DNA of 64,000 bases from Lachnoanaerobaculum saburreum DSM 3986 (GCF_000185385.1 NZ_GL622296.1:2764224-2828223); one strand, 5' to 3'; counted from the first letter of the stretch, positions 8,337 to 17,299 are shown. Numbers and translations are program-made. The notes: generated from the sequence alone by a model not told the origin.

Positions 8337-8918
8337 TTACATGATTCCCATATCTTTTTTTATTTCTGAAATGCATTTGTTCAAATCCTCATTCAAATAT
8401 CTCTTGGTAATACCTGCGGCCTCAAGCCTTGCATCCGAAAAATCTTCACTGTCAGCCAAAAATCTCCTGCAAAGCTCCGCATAGTTCGGTATTTCTTCCA
8501 TCATCTCTCTGTTCACAGCTCTTTGAAGTCTGATACCGTCACCAAGTTCTATATAGATAGGCACAACATTTTCGGCACCGAAATACTCTCTTATCTTTTT
8601 ATAAGATTCAAGCGTACCTATTATAAGATAGTTCTTACTCTCAAGATGCACCGAACCGTCATCAATAGTAGCATAAGTCCATCTGCCTTTAACAGTATTA
8701 TATGTCCTCATCTCTATCAGTTTACCCTGCCTCCTATAATCTTCTATCACAGACTCGTCTACAAAGTGATAACTTATACCTTCTATATCTTCACTCCTTT
8801 TAGGTCTGGTAGTATATGTTATAATCTTTTTTGTTCTCGGACATTCATCATGGAGCCTGTTAAAGACAGTATCCTTACCGGAAGCACTCTTGCCCATCAC
8901 ATAATAAATTTTTCCCAT
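8337..8918 (-). CDS. guanylate kinase-like protein
   Basis: 193-aa P-loop kinase of the guanylate-kinase fold. The P-loop reads GKSASGKDT, with Asp at the first position where GMK has Ser and Thr next to it; the dNMP-kinase-like S-G-K-D-T form is known. The substrate-binding region is recognisable: TYTTRPKRSEDIEGISYHFV (about residues 35-54) and MRTYNTVKGRWTYAT. In many Firmicutes this operon slot next to holB holds tmk, so this may be a second nucleotide kinase. GMP, dTMP or another substrate cannot be decided by eye. Confidence 0.72.
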   Translation of the reverse strand: MGKIYYVMGKSASGKDTVFNRLHDECPRTKKIITYTTRPKRSEDIEGISYHFVDESVIEDYRRQGKLIEMRTYNTVKGRWTYATIDDGSVHLESKNYLIIGTLESYKKIREYFGAENVVPIYIELGDGIRLQRAVNREMMEEIPNYAELCRRFLADSEDFSDARLEAAGITKRYLNEDLNKCISEIKKDMGIM

Positions 8919-8924
8919 TTTATT

Positions 8925-10283
8925 TTATAAGTCTAAGCCGTAGACTTTTTTTCCTTTTTTTATATATTCGTCTAACAAATCAAAATATTTCCTATCTATT
9001 ATATCCCCCTTTTTAAGCACCGGAACACCGGGAGGATATATATAGATATTATCCTCGGCCACCTTTCCAAGATATTTTTTATTAAGATTTGCCAAAGGTC
9101 TTTTCTCTATATATGAGAAATTCTCATCAATATCTTTTAGCGCATTATAAAGTCCGGCAAAATCATCTTTACTGTCACGGACTGTACTGTAAGCCAATAC
9201 AAATTTAAGTTTACTCATTTCAGTCTCAATATTATAAGAGCTTCTAAGTATATCCGCCAGAGTGATTCCGTCAATCATATCAGAGTAGATAACAAGCTTT
9301 GTAAAATCATACCCGATTGTACTGTCATCTTCCCACAAATGTATATGTTTAAAAACTTTTGTGCTGTTCCTAAACTCAAATAAATTATTTATATAACTTA
9401 TCATTTCTTTATCACTGTCTGCCATATATCTTATACAGGCATCAATACCTGCCATAAAAATATATGAAGGTGAACTGGTTTCAAATATATGTAATGATTC
9501 TTCCAAGTATTTTTCACTTACAAGCTCGGACTTTGTATGACACAATGCAGTCTGTGTAAGTGCCGGCAGTGTTTTATGCAGACTTTGCACCACAATATCT
9601 GCACCCAGACAAAGTGCAGATACACAAAATTTATTTTTACTTTTGCCGAAATCAATATTACTTATATAATTAAGGTGACCTCCATGTGCTTCATCCACTA
9701 TAAGCGGTATATTCTTTTTATGCAGAAGATTTGAAATCCCTTCTATATCTGATACCACTCCCTCATAAGTCGGTGAAGTTATCACTGCCGCCACTATATT
9801 TTTTTCCTCATTAGCTTCTAAGATATTTTTAAGTGACTTAATATCACAGCTTCCTGCAATATCAAGTTCATTATAATAAACATCTAAATATATAGGTGTC
9901 AAATTAAGCAGCTCAACAGCATTATATACACTGAAATGTGCATTTGGTGCCACTACTATATATGACTTTTTATTTTTATAATTTCCTGTGCAGGCACAAG
10001 CTCTTATACTTGAAAGTATACCACAGCTTGAGCCATTTATTAAGTAGTATGTTTTATTACTTTTGTATACATCTTTTGCAAACTCCATAGAGTCCTTTAT
10101 AATGCCTGTAGCATCATGCAAATTGTCAGTGCCGTCCACCTCTGTCAAATCCATCTTGTAAATGTCGGTCATCATCTCTTCTATCTCTTTCGGCACTTTT
10201 CTTTTATGCCCCGGCATATGCATAGGCAATATACCGGAGCTGACATATTCTTTTAATTTATATGCTAAACAATCTTTATTCAT
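8925..10283 (-). CDS. Orn/Lys/Arg decarboxylase family PLP enzyme
   Basis: 452-aa fold-type-I PLP enzyme of the Orn/Lys/Arg decarboxylase group. Marks are the N-terminal PMHMPGHKRK and MDLTEVDGTDNLH, the cofactor region VDEAHGGHLNY, and the PLP lysine in QSLHKTLPALTQTA (about residue 238). The C-terminal PPGVPVLKKGD block is typical. It is shorter than enteric arginine decarboxylases and lacks their N-terminal wing domain, as in the Bacillus YaaO/SpeA-type. It probably makes cadaverine or agmatine-type amines. Its 5' end overlaps the GH3 gene by 8 bp; this gene-to-holB order is common in clostridia. Confidence 0.88.
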   Translation of the reverse strand: MNKDCLAYKLKEYVSSGILPMHMPGHKRKVPKEIEEMMTDIYKMDLTEVDGTDNLHDATGIIKDSMEFAKDVYKSNKTYYLINGSSCGILSSIRACACTGNYKNKKSYIVVAPNAHFSVYNAVELLNLTPIYLDVYYNELDIAGSCDIKSLKNILEANEEKNIVAAVITSPTYEGVVSDIEGISNLLHKKNIPLIVDEAHGGHLNYISNIDFGKSKNKFCVSALCLGADIVVQSLHKTLPALTQTALCHTKSELVSEKYLEESLHIFETSSPSYIFMAGIDACIRYMADSDKEMISYINNLFEFRNSTKVFKHIHLWEDDSTIGYDFTKLVIYSDMIDGITLADILRSSYNIETEMSKLKFVLAYSTVRDSKDDFAGLYNALKDIDENFSYIEKRPLANLNKKYLGKVAEDNIYIYPPGVPVLKKGDIIDRKYFDLLDEYIKKGKKVYGLDL

Positions 10284-13266
10284 TTTTTGTATCTGTATCT
10301 TCTACATTACCTGTTTCTGTATTGTCGGATTTTATACTTGAGATATCACCGCCGGCAACCTCCGCTACAGAACTTTCAAGCCCCTTTCTAAATTTAAAAT
10401 TCTTAAGGGTTTTTATCAGCAGAATTATAACAGCTGCCGCAAATATAATATCCAGTATAATAGTAGCAATCTGCCATCCCATCATACCTAAATTCAGGTT
10501 CTCGGGAGCATACGCTCTACTGTTTACTGTAGTATATAAAATATTATGTGATGCTTTTCTAAGTGCAAGTGTTGCGGTGGCACTCTTGTCCTTTACATAG
10601 TTGAATCCGGCATCAATAGCTGTAAGACAGAAATCTGTACCGTTTCTTGTTGCTCTGTTTGCATCCAGATATCCATATCCGCCGGCACCGAAGTAGTCTA
10701 TCAGAACCATTCCTCTAAAGCCCCACTCATCACGAAGGATTTTATTTAACACATTATCCGATGCATATGCAGGAATAATTCCATAGTGGTTGAAAGCGGC
10801 CATCACAGCCTTGGCATTACCTTCCTTTACACAGATTTCAAAAGGACGAAGATATACTTCTCTCACAGTTTGCTCATCCGCCCAAGTCATAAGCTGATAT
10901 GTTCTGTTTGTCTCCTGATCATTCAGTGCAAAATGTTTGATATAGGCATATACTCCATGTTCTGCGGCACCCTTTACCGCCTCGGATGCAATTCTTCCTG
11001 AAAGTATCGGATCCTCTGAATAGTACTCAAAATTTCTTCCTGCAAAAGCATTTCTATGAGTATTCATAGCCGGTGCATACCAACCTGATACCTGCATCTC
11101 ATTTGCCATCTTTCCGATACTGTCACCAAATGAATGTGCAAGTTCAGTATTGAAAGTATTTGCAAGCATAATGGTGGCAGGCAGACCTATTGAACCCTTC
11201 TTTGTAAAATTGTTGTTGATAGATGAAGGTCCGTCACAGTCTACAGTCTGTACCTTTCCTATTCTGCCTATAGCTACAGTCTGATATCCGCCAAGTGCTA
11301 CAAGCTTTGACATATCCTTAAAACTCATCTCATCCAACAAATCCTCCCACTTAGGGTCGTCATAATCAAGACCGCGAAGATCTTTCAGTTTAAGATTATT
11401 ATTTGCACCCATTTTAGGCATCTCATCCGACGCTGCATCAAACTTGGAAGCATCATAGTTACTGTTATTTAAAAAAGCAGCCTTTTTATCCTCAGGTAAT
11501 GCAAAATCAGTAGGAGCCTTTGTAGCCTCTTCAAGGTTTGCAAACTTGTCTTTTCTTGAAAGTACGGTGAAATTACCTCTCATATCATCAAGCTTATTTG
11601 TTGCAACTTCCTTGTCACTGTTTCTTTTATTACTCTCATTGTATACTATATCACCTTCCAGTGGGAAAGTTCTGGTATCAAGAATATTATGCGAATCCTC
11701 CTGAAGGCTTATCTCATATGTTCCCGCCTCAAGCACATATGCCTTTTTATCCTTATCATCATATGATGCCATATCCTCTAAATCGAATGTAATATTTACC
11801 GTCTCACTTTCACCCGGCTGCAAAAGTTTTGTCTTTCCAAATCCTACCAGATTTGTACTTGCTTTTTCTATTCCACCGTTCTTATACGGCGGATTGTAAT
11901 AAAGCTCCACTACATCCTTTCCGGCTGAATTTCCTGTATTTGTTACAAGTACATCAATGCTTATCTTACCGTTATTTGCAACTATCTCTCCCATCTCCTT
12001 GGTGAAACTTGTATATGAAAGACCGTAGCCAAACGGGTACTGAACATATCCTGCATAGTTGATTACATTTTCCTTGGCGGCAGTCTCATAGAATTTATAT
12101 CCTACATAGACACCCTCGGCATAGTTTACAAAGCTAGGTTTATGCTTAACACCCCTGTCATCTGTAGAGAATTCATCCATATTTGTATATTGGAAATCTC
12201 CGAAGTTATTATAACTTGGACTCTTCTTTAAATCATATACAAATATATCGCTTGTCTTGCCTGACGGATTTATATCACCGTCTAAAATCTTTCCAAGTGC
12301 ATTAAATCCTGTCTGCCCCGGTCCCGGACACCAAACCACACTTGAGATATTCTCATAGTCATTTACAAATCCAAGTTCCATCGGATTTGCTGAATTTACA
12401 ATAACCACAATGTCTTTAAAAGTCTTATTTACCGCATCAAGCATTGCGGCTTCTCTGTTTGAAAGCTGTAAATAGCTCTTATTTACATCAAGATCATCTT
12501 TTTGATCGCTGTATCTAAGACCCTTTGAACCGAAAGTACCGCCGTCTGTAAAGTTGTCCTCCGTATTAGGATCGAGACTTTTCGGAAGGTCTGCACCCTC
12601 ACCGCCTGATCTTGCAATAACTACTACTGCCTTGTCAGAATAATTTCTGGCATTTTCAAAAATATTAGCCTCTTTATACTGTTCAATTGAAGGTTCAGGT
12701 ATTGTCCAGTCCTGACCCCACATACCTACTGTAGGTCTCTTTGCCCTAAAATCAGTATAGAACTTAACCAAATCCTCATTTATTTCAAAACCGGCATTCT
12801 TAATACCGTCAATCAGTGAAACTGTCGGAAATGAGTCATTGAGTCCGCCTGAACCTGTACCGCCGTATAAAGGATTTGTGGATGACCATCCGAAGAGATT
12901 CAGCTTTGTACCTTTCTTTAGCGGTAGAGCGGAATCATTCTTTAAAAGTACAATTCCCTCACCTGCAATATCCTCTCCTAAAGTCTTTGCCTCATCAAGT
13001 GACTTCTCACTGATCACACCTCTTCCTGTTGCCAATGTGATCATGGTCTTTAGCGGACCGTTTAACATTATATTGATACTGATAACAGTACCAACCGCAA
13101 AAAGAATCCATGCAGTTGACCTTGACAGCTTCTTAAACGCTGTTTTCTTATCTTTTGTTACAAACATAACCACAATTGCACATACCAACAGTGTCACTAT
13201 GGCTACCAGCTGTGGAGCAATCGACTTTATCACACTTACCACATCCGCCATGTTAACAGCTAACAT
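10276..13266 (-). CDS. membrane-anchored, domain-permuted GH3 glycosidase
   Basis: 996-aa glycoside hydrolase family 3 protein with unusual layout. Residues about 14-37 and 50-70 are membrane helices joined by a Lys-rich loop. The family's usually C-terminal domain comes next (EGIVLLKNDSALPLKKG onward, about 100-410), then a fibronectin-III-like domain (TNTGNSAGKDVVELYYNPP, about 440-530). The usually N-terminal barrel comes last, with GRNFEYYSEDPILSG, KHFALNDQETNR and GFRGMVLIDYFG, whose Asp is the expected nucleophile. A third helix (about 930-955) and a short acidic tail end the protein. By the positive-inside rule the catalytic part faces outward. Start ATG follows GGAGGAG. Substrate unknown, probably beta-glucosides. 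Confidence 0.9.
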   Translation of the reverse strand: MLAVNMADVVSVIKSIAPQLVAIVTLLVCAIVVMFVTKDKKTAFKKLSRSTAWILFAVGTVISINIMLNGPLKTMITLATGRGVISEKSLDEAKTLGEDIAGEGIVLLKNDSALPLKKGTKLNLFGWSSTNPLYGGTGSGGLNDSFPTVSLIDGIKNAGFEINEDLVKFYTDFRAKRPTVGMWGQDWTIPEPSIEQYKEANIFENARNYSDKAVVVIARSGGEGADLPKSLDPNTEDNFTDGGTFGSKGLRYSDQKDDLDVNKSYLQLSNREAAMLDAVNKTFKDIVVIVNSANPMELGFVNDYENISSVVWCPGPGQTGFNALGKILDGDINPSGKTSDIFVYDLKKSPSYNNFGDFQYTNMDEFSTDDRGVKHKPSFVNYAEGVYVGYKFYETAAKENVINYAGYVQYPFGYGLSYTSFTKEMGEIVANNGKISIDVLVTNTGNSAGKDVVELYYNPPYKNGGIEKASTNLVGFGKTKLLQPGESETVNITFDLEDMASYDDKDKKAYVLEAGTYEISLQEDSHNILDTRTFPLEGDIVYNESNKRNSDKEVATNKLDDMRGNFTVLSRKDKFANLEEATKAPTDFALPEDKKAAFLNNSNYDASKFDAASDEMPKMGANNNLKLKDLRGLDYDDPKWEDLLDEMSFKDMSKLVALGGYQTVAIGRIGKVQTVDCDGPSSINNNFTKKGSIGLPATIMLANTFNTELAHSFGDSIGKMANEMQVSGWYAPAMNTHRNAFAGRNFEYYSEDPILSGRIASEAVKGAAEHGVYAYIKHFALNDQETNRTYQLMTWADEQTVREVYLRPFEICVKEGNAKAVMAAFNHYGIIPAYASDNVLNKILRDEWGFRGMVLIDYFGAGGYGYLDANRATRNGTDFCLTAIDAGFNYVKDKSATATLALRKASHNILYTTVNSRAYAPENLNLGMMGWQIATIILDIIFAAAVIILLIKTLKNFKFRKGLESSVAEVAGGDISSIKSDNTETGNVEDTDTKNE

Positions 13267-13284
13267 AATACTCCTCCAATATCT

Positions 13285-13794
13285 TTATTTTTTCTCAGGC
13301 ATCACTATAAATTTCATTGTCGGGTATCTGATAACCACCTGAACTATGATATTTAGAGCATTTGCCAATGTAGGTACAAAATTTGCACTCACTCCGATAT
13401 CCCTAAAAAACTTTTGTGAATATGCAGGCAGTGCCGCAGATACTATAATCAAAACTATGGCAAGAATTATATACTTCGGTACAGCATCCTTAAAAGCCGC
13501 ATTTGACTTAAACACAAACTGCTTTTGCACAAAGAAGTTTACAGTCTGTGCAAGTGCCGTAGCTGTAAGAAAGCTTAAAAAACCTGCCAACCCTAAGTTT
13601 TATTCAATATTATCCGCATAATTGAATATAAAAAACTTAAAAGGGATAAAATGCCATCCAAAACCTGTAAAAGCGGCTGTAGTTATCCATATCACGATAA
13701 AATTCACTATCGTTGCCACATTTGAGAGTATATTAAACTTGATAAACTCCCAAATATTCGGATGACTGTCTATTCATTTCTTTAAAAATATCAT
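13285..13794 (-). pseudogene. GtrA-family membrane protein, two in-frame stops
   Basis: From ATG 13794 one frame runs 170 codons and encodes a recognisable GtrA-like four-helix membrane protein, but it is interrupted by TGA at 13774-13776 (codon 7) and TAA at 13600-13602 (codon 65). Both sides of both stops are in the same frame and look homologous: HPNIWEFIKFNILSNVAT, then FKFFIFNYADNIE, then LSFLTATALAQTVNFFVQKQ. A good AGAAGG ribosome site precedes the ATG, 8 bp after the GH3 stop. GtrA proteins are linked to export of lipid-carried sugars. A TTG at 13590 could start a 101-aa remainder, but without the first helices. Confidence 0.85.
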
Positions 13795-13802
13795 AAACCT
13801 TC

Positions 13803-16235
13803 TCAATCTTCCCTTTGTAAGAATTCTCTTTTGTATTTCTTATTTGCTTTTTTGTTTTTGAAATACCCAGAGATTATTCCGAACATTCCTTTAAAGAAAT
13901 GTCCGTTTACCAAAAGTACAATAGAATCCACCATCTCCATACTTACCTGACCGTTGCTCATCTTTCCTATAGCCCTAAAAGGCATATTAAAATGGAAAAG
14001 AGTATTAAGGTCAGGTACACCTGCTTCCAATGATTTTTTTAATCTCTTATCAAGTATCCTATATGCAAATCTTGCAATAAAACTCTTTGCATAATACATT
14101 TGACACAGTGCATCATTGATACCCAGTTCACCGCTCCAATTACCGTTAGGTATATCTCTTCCAAGCAAAGCTCTGTACTCGGTATCACTTACTTTTCTGA
14201 TATCACCGCTGTAGTATGAAGGAAGCTCTTTTTTATTGTATGGAAAAACCTTTGCATTTCCGCTTACCTTAAGGGTAGTCTGTAATCTGATATCCTCACA
14301 GCTGCTGCCGATATATATATCATACTCTCCACTCTCTATCTCAAAGGCATTTGTCATTACATTATAAAATCTGAATGACTTGTCGTCAAAGCGGATAGTG
14401 ATTTTTTTCTTCTCACCGGGAGCTAATTCCACCTTTTCAAATCCTTTCAGCTCAAACTTTGCTCTGAATACATTTGAGTTTTTCAAGCCTATATAAAGTT
14501 GTGCAACTTCCTCACCTGTCACCTTACCGATATTTTCAATAAAGAAGCTTACCTTTTCATCATCCACCTCTATATCGCTATACTTAAAATCGGTATATGA
14601 AAGTCCGTAGCCGAAAGGATAAAGTACATCAACATTCCTTGTGGTAAAATATCTGTATCCTACAAAGATACTCTCTCTGTACTCTGAAGTTCTCTCTTTT
14701 GACGGATAATATCTTATATTCGGTTCATCCTCATATCTTTTTACAATTGTCTCAGAGAGTTTTCCACTTGGGTTGTATTTACCTGTAAGAAGTTCAAACA
14801 CCGCTCCCATACCTGCCTGCCCGAAAAGATATCCATGCAGTATCGCCTTTAGATGTTTTTCCCATGGCATCTTGATACATGAACCTGCACTGATAATACC
14901 CACTATATTGTGATTCTCAATTGAGAGACGCTCCAACAAATCTATCTGGTTTTTTGGAATACGCAGATGTGTCCTGTCAAGTCCCTCAGACTCACTTGCC
15001 TCATTCAGCCCGAAGAAGTAAAGCACTATATCCGCCTTCCTTGCAAGTGTCATTGCCTCATCTGTCATAACCGCATCATCTTCTTTGTCAAGTCTTGAAT
15101 ATCCCCTTGCCGTTCCTATTACTTCCAAATCCGACTCCGCTAATATACTTTGTATCATGTCAACCTTGGTGGGATTTACCATTGAAGAACCTGCACCCTG
15201 ATATCTGGGATTGAAAGCAAAATCTCCTATTACGGCAATCTTTTTCTTACCGTTTAACGGCAGGATATTGTCCTCATTTTTTAAAAGCACAATACTTTTT
15301 TTAGCAGCCTCTTTTGCAAGTGCATGATTGTCGGCAAACATCTTTGCCTTATCTTTAGGCTTTTTCTTATTCTTTGTTGCTAAAGTAATCTCTATAAGCT
15401 CATCCACTCTGGCATCAATGTCGCTTTCCTTTATCTTACCCACTTTTAAGGCATCCAAAAGCTCCCTTGCACTGTCAAGTCCCGGAGCCGGCATCTCCAG
15501 GCTTGAACCGTTTTTTACTCCAAGTGCATGGTCATTTGAAGCACCCCAGTCCGTGACGACCATTCCGTCAAATCCGAGATCTTTTCTTAAAATATCCATC
15601 AAAAGATGCTCATTCTCGTTGGCATATACTCCGTTTACCATATTGTAGCTTGTCATTACAGACTTCGGATGTCCCTCTTTTATGGCTATCTCAAAGGCGG
15701 TTATATATATTTCTCTTAACGTCCTCTCATCAAGTACGGCATCCATTGCCATTCTTCTAAGCTCCTGAGAGTTCACTGCAAAATGCTTTACACAGGAAGC
15801 TGTTCCGTTGCTTTGAATACCTCTGATCATAGCGGCCGCCAGTTTTCCGCTAAGGTACGGATCTTCTGAATAGTACTCAAAGTTTCTTCCACAGAGCGGA
15901 TTTCTCTTTATATTGATTCCGGGACCTAACAGTACATTCACATCTTCAGCCGCCGCCTCCGCTCCAAGCCCCCTTCCTACCCTTTCAAGCAACTCCTTAT
16001 CCCAACTGTTTGCAAGTGTGGCGGCAGTCGGAAAGCATGTGGCAGGTACGCTTGCATTAAGCCCTAGATGGTCGCCCTTTCCTGCCTGTTTTCTGACTCC
16101 GGTAGGGCCGTCCGCATGGTGAAGGACATCAACTCCTATGGAGGTAAATGACCTTGTATCCCAAGCATTCTTGCCTGAGAGATAGGCACACTTTTCTTCC
16201 AATGTCATTTTTTTTATAATATCTCTATGTTTCAT
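13803..16235 (-). CDS. GH3 beta-glucosidase
   Basis: 810-aa cytoplasmic glycoside hydrolase family 3 enzyme with canonical domain order. The barrel holds ADGPTGVRK, GRNFEYYSEDPYLSG, the KH-F motif in SCVKHFAVN, and nucleophile Asp229 in GMVVTDWGASNDH. The alpha/beta sandwich has IVLLKNEDNILPL and the likely acid/base Glu in GLNEASESEGLDR. A fibronectin-III-like domain follows (TGEEVAQLYIGLKN, FEKVELAPGEKKKI), and about 120 extra C-terminal residues lie past it. There is no signal peptide. It releases terminal beta-linked glucose or similar residues. Its promoter sits in the hpf terminator region (16270-16298). Confidence 0.93.
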   Translation of the reverse strand: MKHRDIIKKMTLEEKCAYLSGKNAWDTRSFTSIGVDVLHHADGPTGVRKQAGKGDHLGLNASVPATCFPTAATLANSWDKELLERVGRGLGAEAAAEDVNVLLGPGINIKRNPLCGRNFEYYSEDPYLSGKLAAAMIRGIQSNGTASCVKHFAVNSQELRRMAMDAVLDERTLREIYITAFEIAIKEGHPKSVMTSYNMVNGVYANENEHLLMDILRKDLGFDGMVVTDWGASNDHALGVKNGSSLEMPAPGLDSARELLDALKVGKIKESDIDARVDELIEITLATKNKKKPKDKAKMFADNHALAKEAAKKSIVLLKNEDNILPLNGKKKIAVIGDFAFNPRYQGAGSSMVNPTKVDMIQSILAESDLEVIGTARGYSRLDKEDDAVMTDEAMTLARKADIVLYFFGLNEASESEGLDRTHLRIPKNQIDLLERLSIENHNIVGIISAGSCIKMPWEKHLKAILHGYLFGQAGMGAVFELLTGKYNPSGKLSETIVKRYEDEPNIRYYPSKERTSEYRESIFVGYRYFTTRNVDVLYPFGYGLSYTDFKYSDIEVDDEKVSFFIENIGKVTGEEVAQLYIGLKNSNVFRAKFELKGFEKVELAPGEKKKITIRFDDKSFRFYNVMTNAFEIESGEYDIYIGSSCEDIRLQTTLKVSGNAKVFPYNKKELPSYYSGDIRKVSDTEYRALLGRDIPNGNWSGELGINDALCQMYYAKSFIARFAYRILDKRLKKSLEAGVPDLNTLFHFNMPFRAIGKMSNGQVSMEMVDSIVLLVNGHFFKGMFGIISGYFKNKKANKKYKREFLQRED

Positions 16236-16269
16236 TCTCCTCCTTTAAAAACATACCCACCCTTTCCAC

Positions 16270-16298
16270 ATCATAGCAAACTTTTTGTATTATTTCAA
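16270..16298 (-). promoter_or_regulatory. promoter of the GH3 unit
   Basis: Minus strand: -35 TTGAAA at 16293-16298, 17-bp spacer, -10 TATGAT at 16270-16275, with ATG 35 bp further on after AAAGGAGGAG. The -35 begins in the T-tract of the hpf terminator, so termination and re-initiation are packed together. Confidence 0.65.
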
Positions 16299-16321
16299 AA
16301 AAAGGGAGTCCGAAGACTCCC
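16297..16321 (-). terminator. intrinsic terminator of hpf
   Basis: Minus strand: GGGAGTC, loop TTCG, GACTCCC, then seven T. A perfect 7-bp GC-rich stem with a UUCG-type tetraloop, starting 12 bp after the hpf stop codon. Confidence 0.92.
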
Positions 16322-16333
16322 GATAATATACTT

Positions 16334-16870
16334 TTATACTTCCGGCTCTATAATGCCGTACTTGCCGTCTTTTCTTTTATATACTACACAAATCTCATCA
16401 CTTATAGCATTTCTGAATACATAGAAATCATGTGCCAAAAGCTCCATCTGTAAGCATGCCTCCTCAGGATCCATAGGCTTGATACTGAATCTCTTGGTCT
16501 TTACAATCTTTATCTCATCTTCTTCCTCTACATCGGAATCCTCTTCATTTATAAAAAGTTCCGAGAAAGACACACCTGACTGCTTCCTGTCTACAAGCTT
16601 GTTCTTAAACTTCTTTATCTGTCTCTCTATAATATCCTCAACCTTATCTATACTTACATACATATCTTCGCTTACTTCTTCGGCTCTGATAAGCCCCTGC
16701 TTGGTCGGGATAGTAACCTCTATCTTATGTGCCTCCTTTTGCACACTGAGTGTAATCTTCGCCTCTGTATCTTCTGTAAAATACTTTCCTAATTTATGAA
16801 GCTTCTCCTCTACTGCCTTCTTCAAACCATCGGTTATTTCTATATTCCTTCCAGTAATTGTATAACGCAT
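16334..16870 (-). CDS. hpf: ribosome hibernation promoting factor (long form)
   Basis: 178-aa long-form HPF. The N-terminal RaiA/YfiA domain (about 1-100: MRYTITGRNIEITDGLKKAVEEKL, split here by the family's usual beta-alpha-beta order) binds the 30S decoding centre. The C-terminal domain (about 120-178: KRFSIKPMDPEEACLQMELL, then HDFYVFRNA) dimerises ribosomes into 100S particles in stationary phase. An acidic linker joins them. It is a single-gene unit with its own promoter and a strong terminator. The DnaA-box cluster lies just upstream of its promoter, so DnaA could influence it; that is inference. Confidence 0.95.
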   Translation of the reverse strand: MRYTITGRNIEITDGLKKAVEEKLHKLGKYFTEDTEAKITLSVQKEAHKIEVTIPTKQGLIRAEEVSEDMYVSIDKVEDIIERQIKKFKNKLVDRKQSGVSFSELFINEEDSDVEEEDEIKIVKTKRFSIKPMDPEEACLQMELLAHDFYVFRNAISDEICVVYKRKDGKYGIIEPEV

Positions 16871-16900
16871 ATATAAGCTCCTTTTCTTTTATTTTGTTAT

Positions 16901-16929
16901 AGTATAACACTTTTTTGCTATAAATTCAA
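16901..16929 (-). promoter_or_regulatory. hpf promoter
   Basis: Minus strand: -35 TTGAAT at 16924-16929, 17-bp spacer, -10 TATACT at 16901-16906, then a short leader with AAAGGAG before the hpf ATG. Flanking sequence is very A/T-rich. Confidence 0.7.
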
Positions 16930-17299
16930 TTTAATTTTATAATTATACTGTCAATTTTACTATTTCCCGGGTTTTTTGTGATTTTAGTTAAATTGTTAGC
17001 CAATTGTACTTTTAAGAAAATTTTGTACTTTTATATATTTTATCTCATAAACACTACTATTTATCCACCAAGTACAAACCTGTGTTATGGGGATAAAATG
17101 TGGATAATGTGGATAACTTGGTTTATAACCTGAAAACAGCCTATTTATCGGCTTTGTATCCACCTTCAAACTCACCTTTTTTGTGGATAAAAATGTGGAT
17201 AATGTGGATAAGTATTTTCCCGTCACAATTTTTATGCACTTTGCTGTTTTATATACAAAATAAAAATTGTGACTTGACAGGCAGGATTACATATATTAT
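16930..17299. other. DnaA-box cluster and A/T-rich flank
   Basis: This non-coding interval has five perfect TGTGGATAA boxes, all in the same orientation, at 17099-17107, 17108-17116, 17182-17190, 17194-17202 and 17203-17211. Two pairs abut with no spacing. Near matches lie at 17061-17069 (TTATCCACC), 17088-17096 and 17156-17164. The left flank (16930-17040) is almost pure A/T and holds an 11-bp direct repeat, TTGTACTTTTA, at 17004-17014 and 17023-17033. There is no dnaA or dnaN here, and genes on both sides read the same way. A DnaA-titration or regulatory cluster is therefore more likely than the chromosomal origin. Confidence 0.75.
17222..17273. repeat. 13-bp inverted repeat beside the DnaA boxes
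   Basis: GTCACAATTTTTA at 17222-17234 and TAAAAATTGTGAC at 17261-17273 form a perfect 13-bp inverted repeat with a 26-nt loop. It starts 11 bp after the last DnaA box and ends 26 bp before the jetD stop. No U-run follows on the minus strand, so it does not look like a standard intrinsic terminator, although it is where the Wadjet transcript would end. Confidence 0.7.

Noticed and set aside
13285-13590. Functional 101-aa GtrA protein from TTG 13590
   Set aside because: It lacks the first helices found in the same frame upstream, and the TTG lies right after a nonsense codon.
16996-17226. 76-codon minus-strand ORF across the DnaA boxes
   Set aside because: Its repeats (YPHYPHF, LSTLSTFLSTKK) come from translating the boxes; no ribosome site or family match.
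16930-17273. Chromosomal replication origin (oriC)
   Set aside because: Five DnaA boxes and an A/T-rich flank fit an origin, and holB/ricT/rsmI lie near the origin in Bacillus. But there is no dnaA/dnaN, and genes on both sides read in the same direction, which argues against a fork start here. Whole-genome GC skew would decide.
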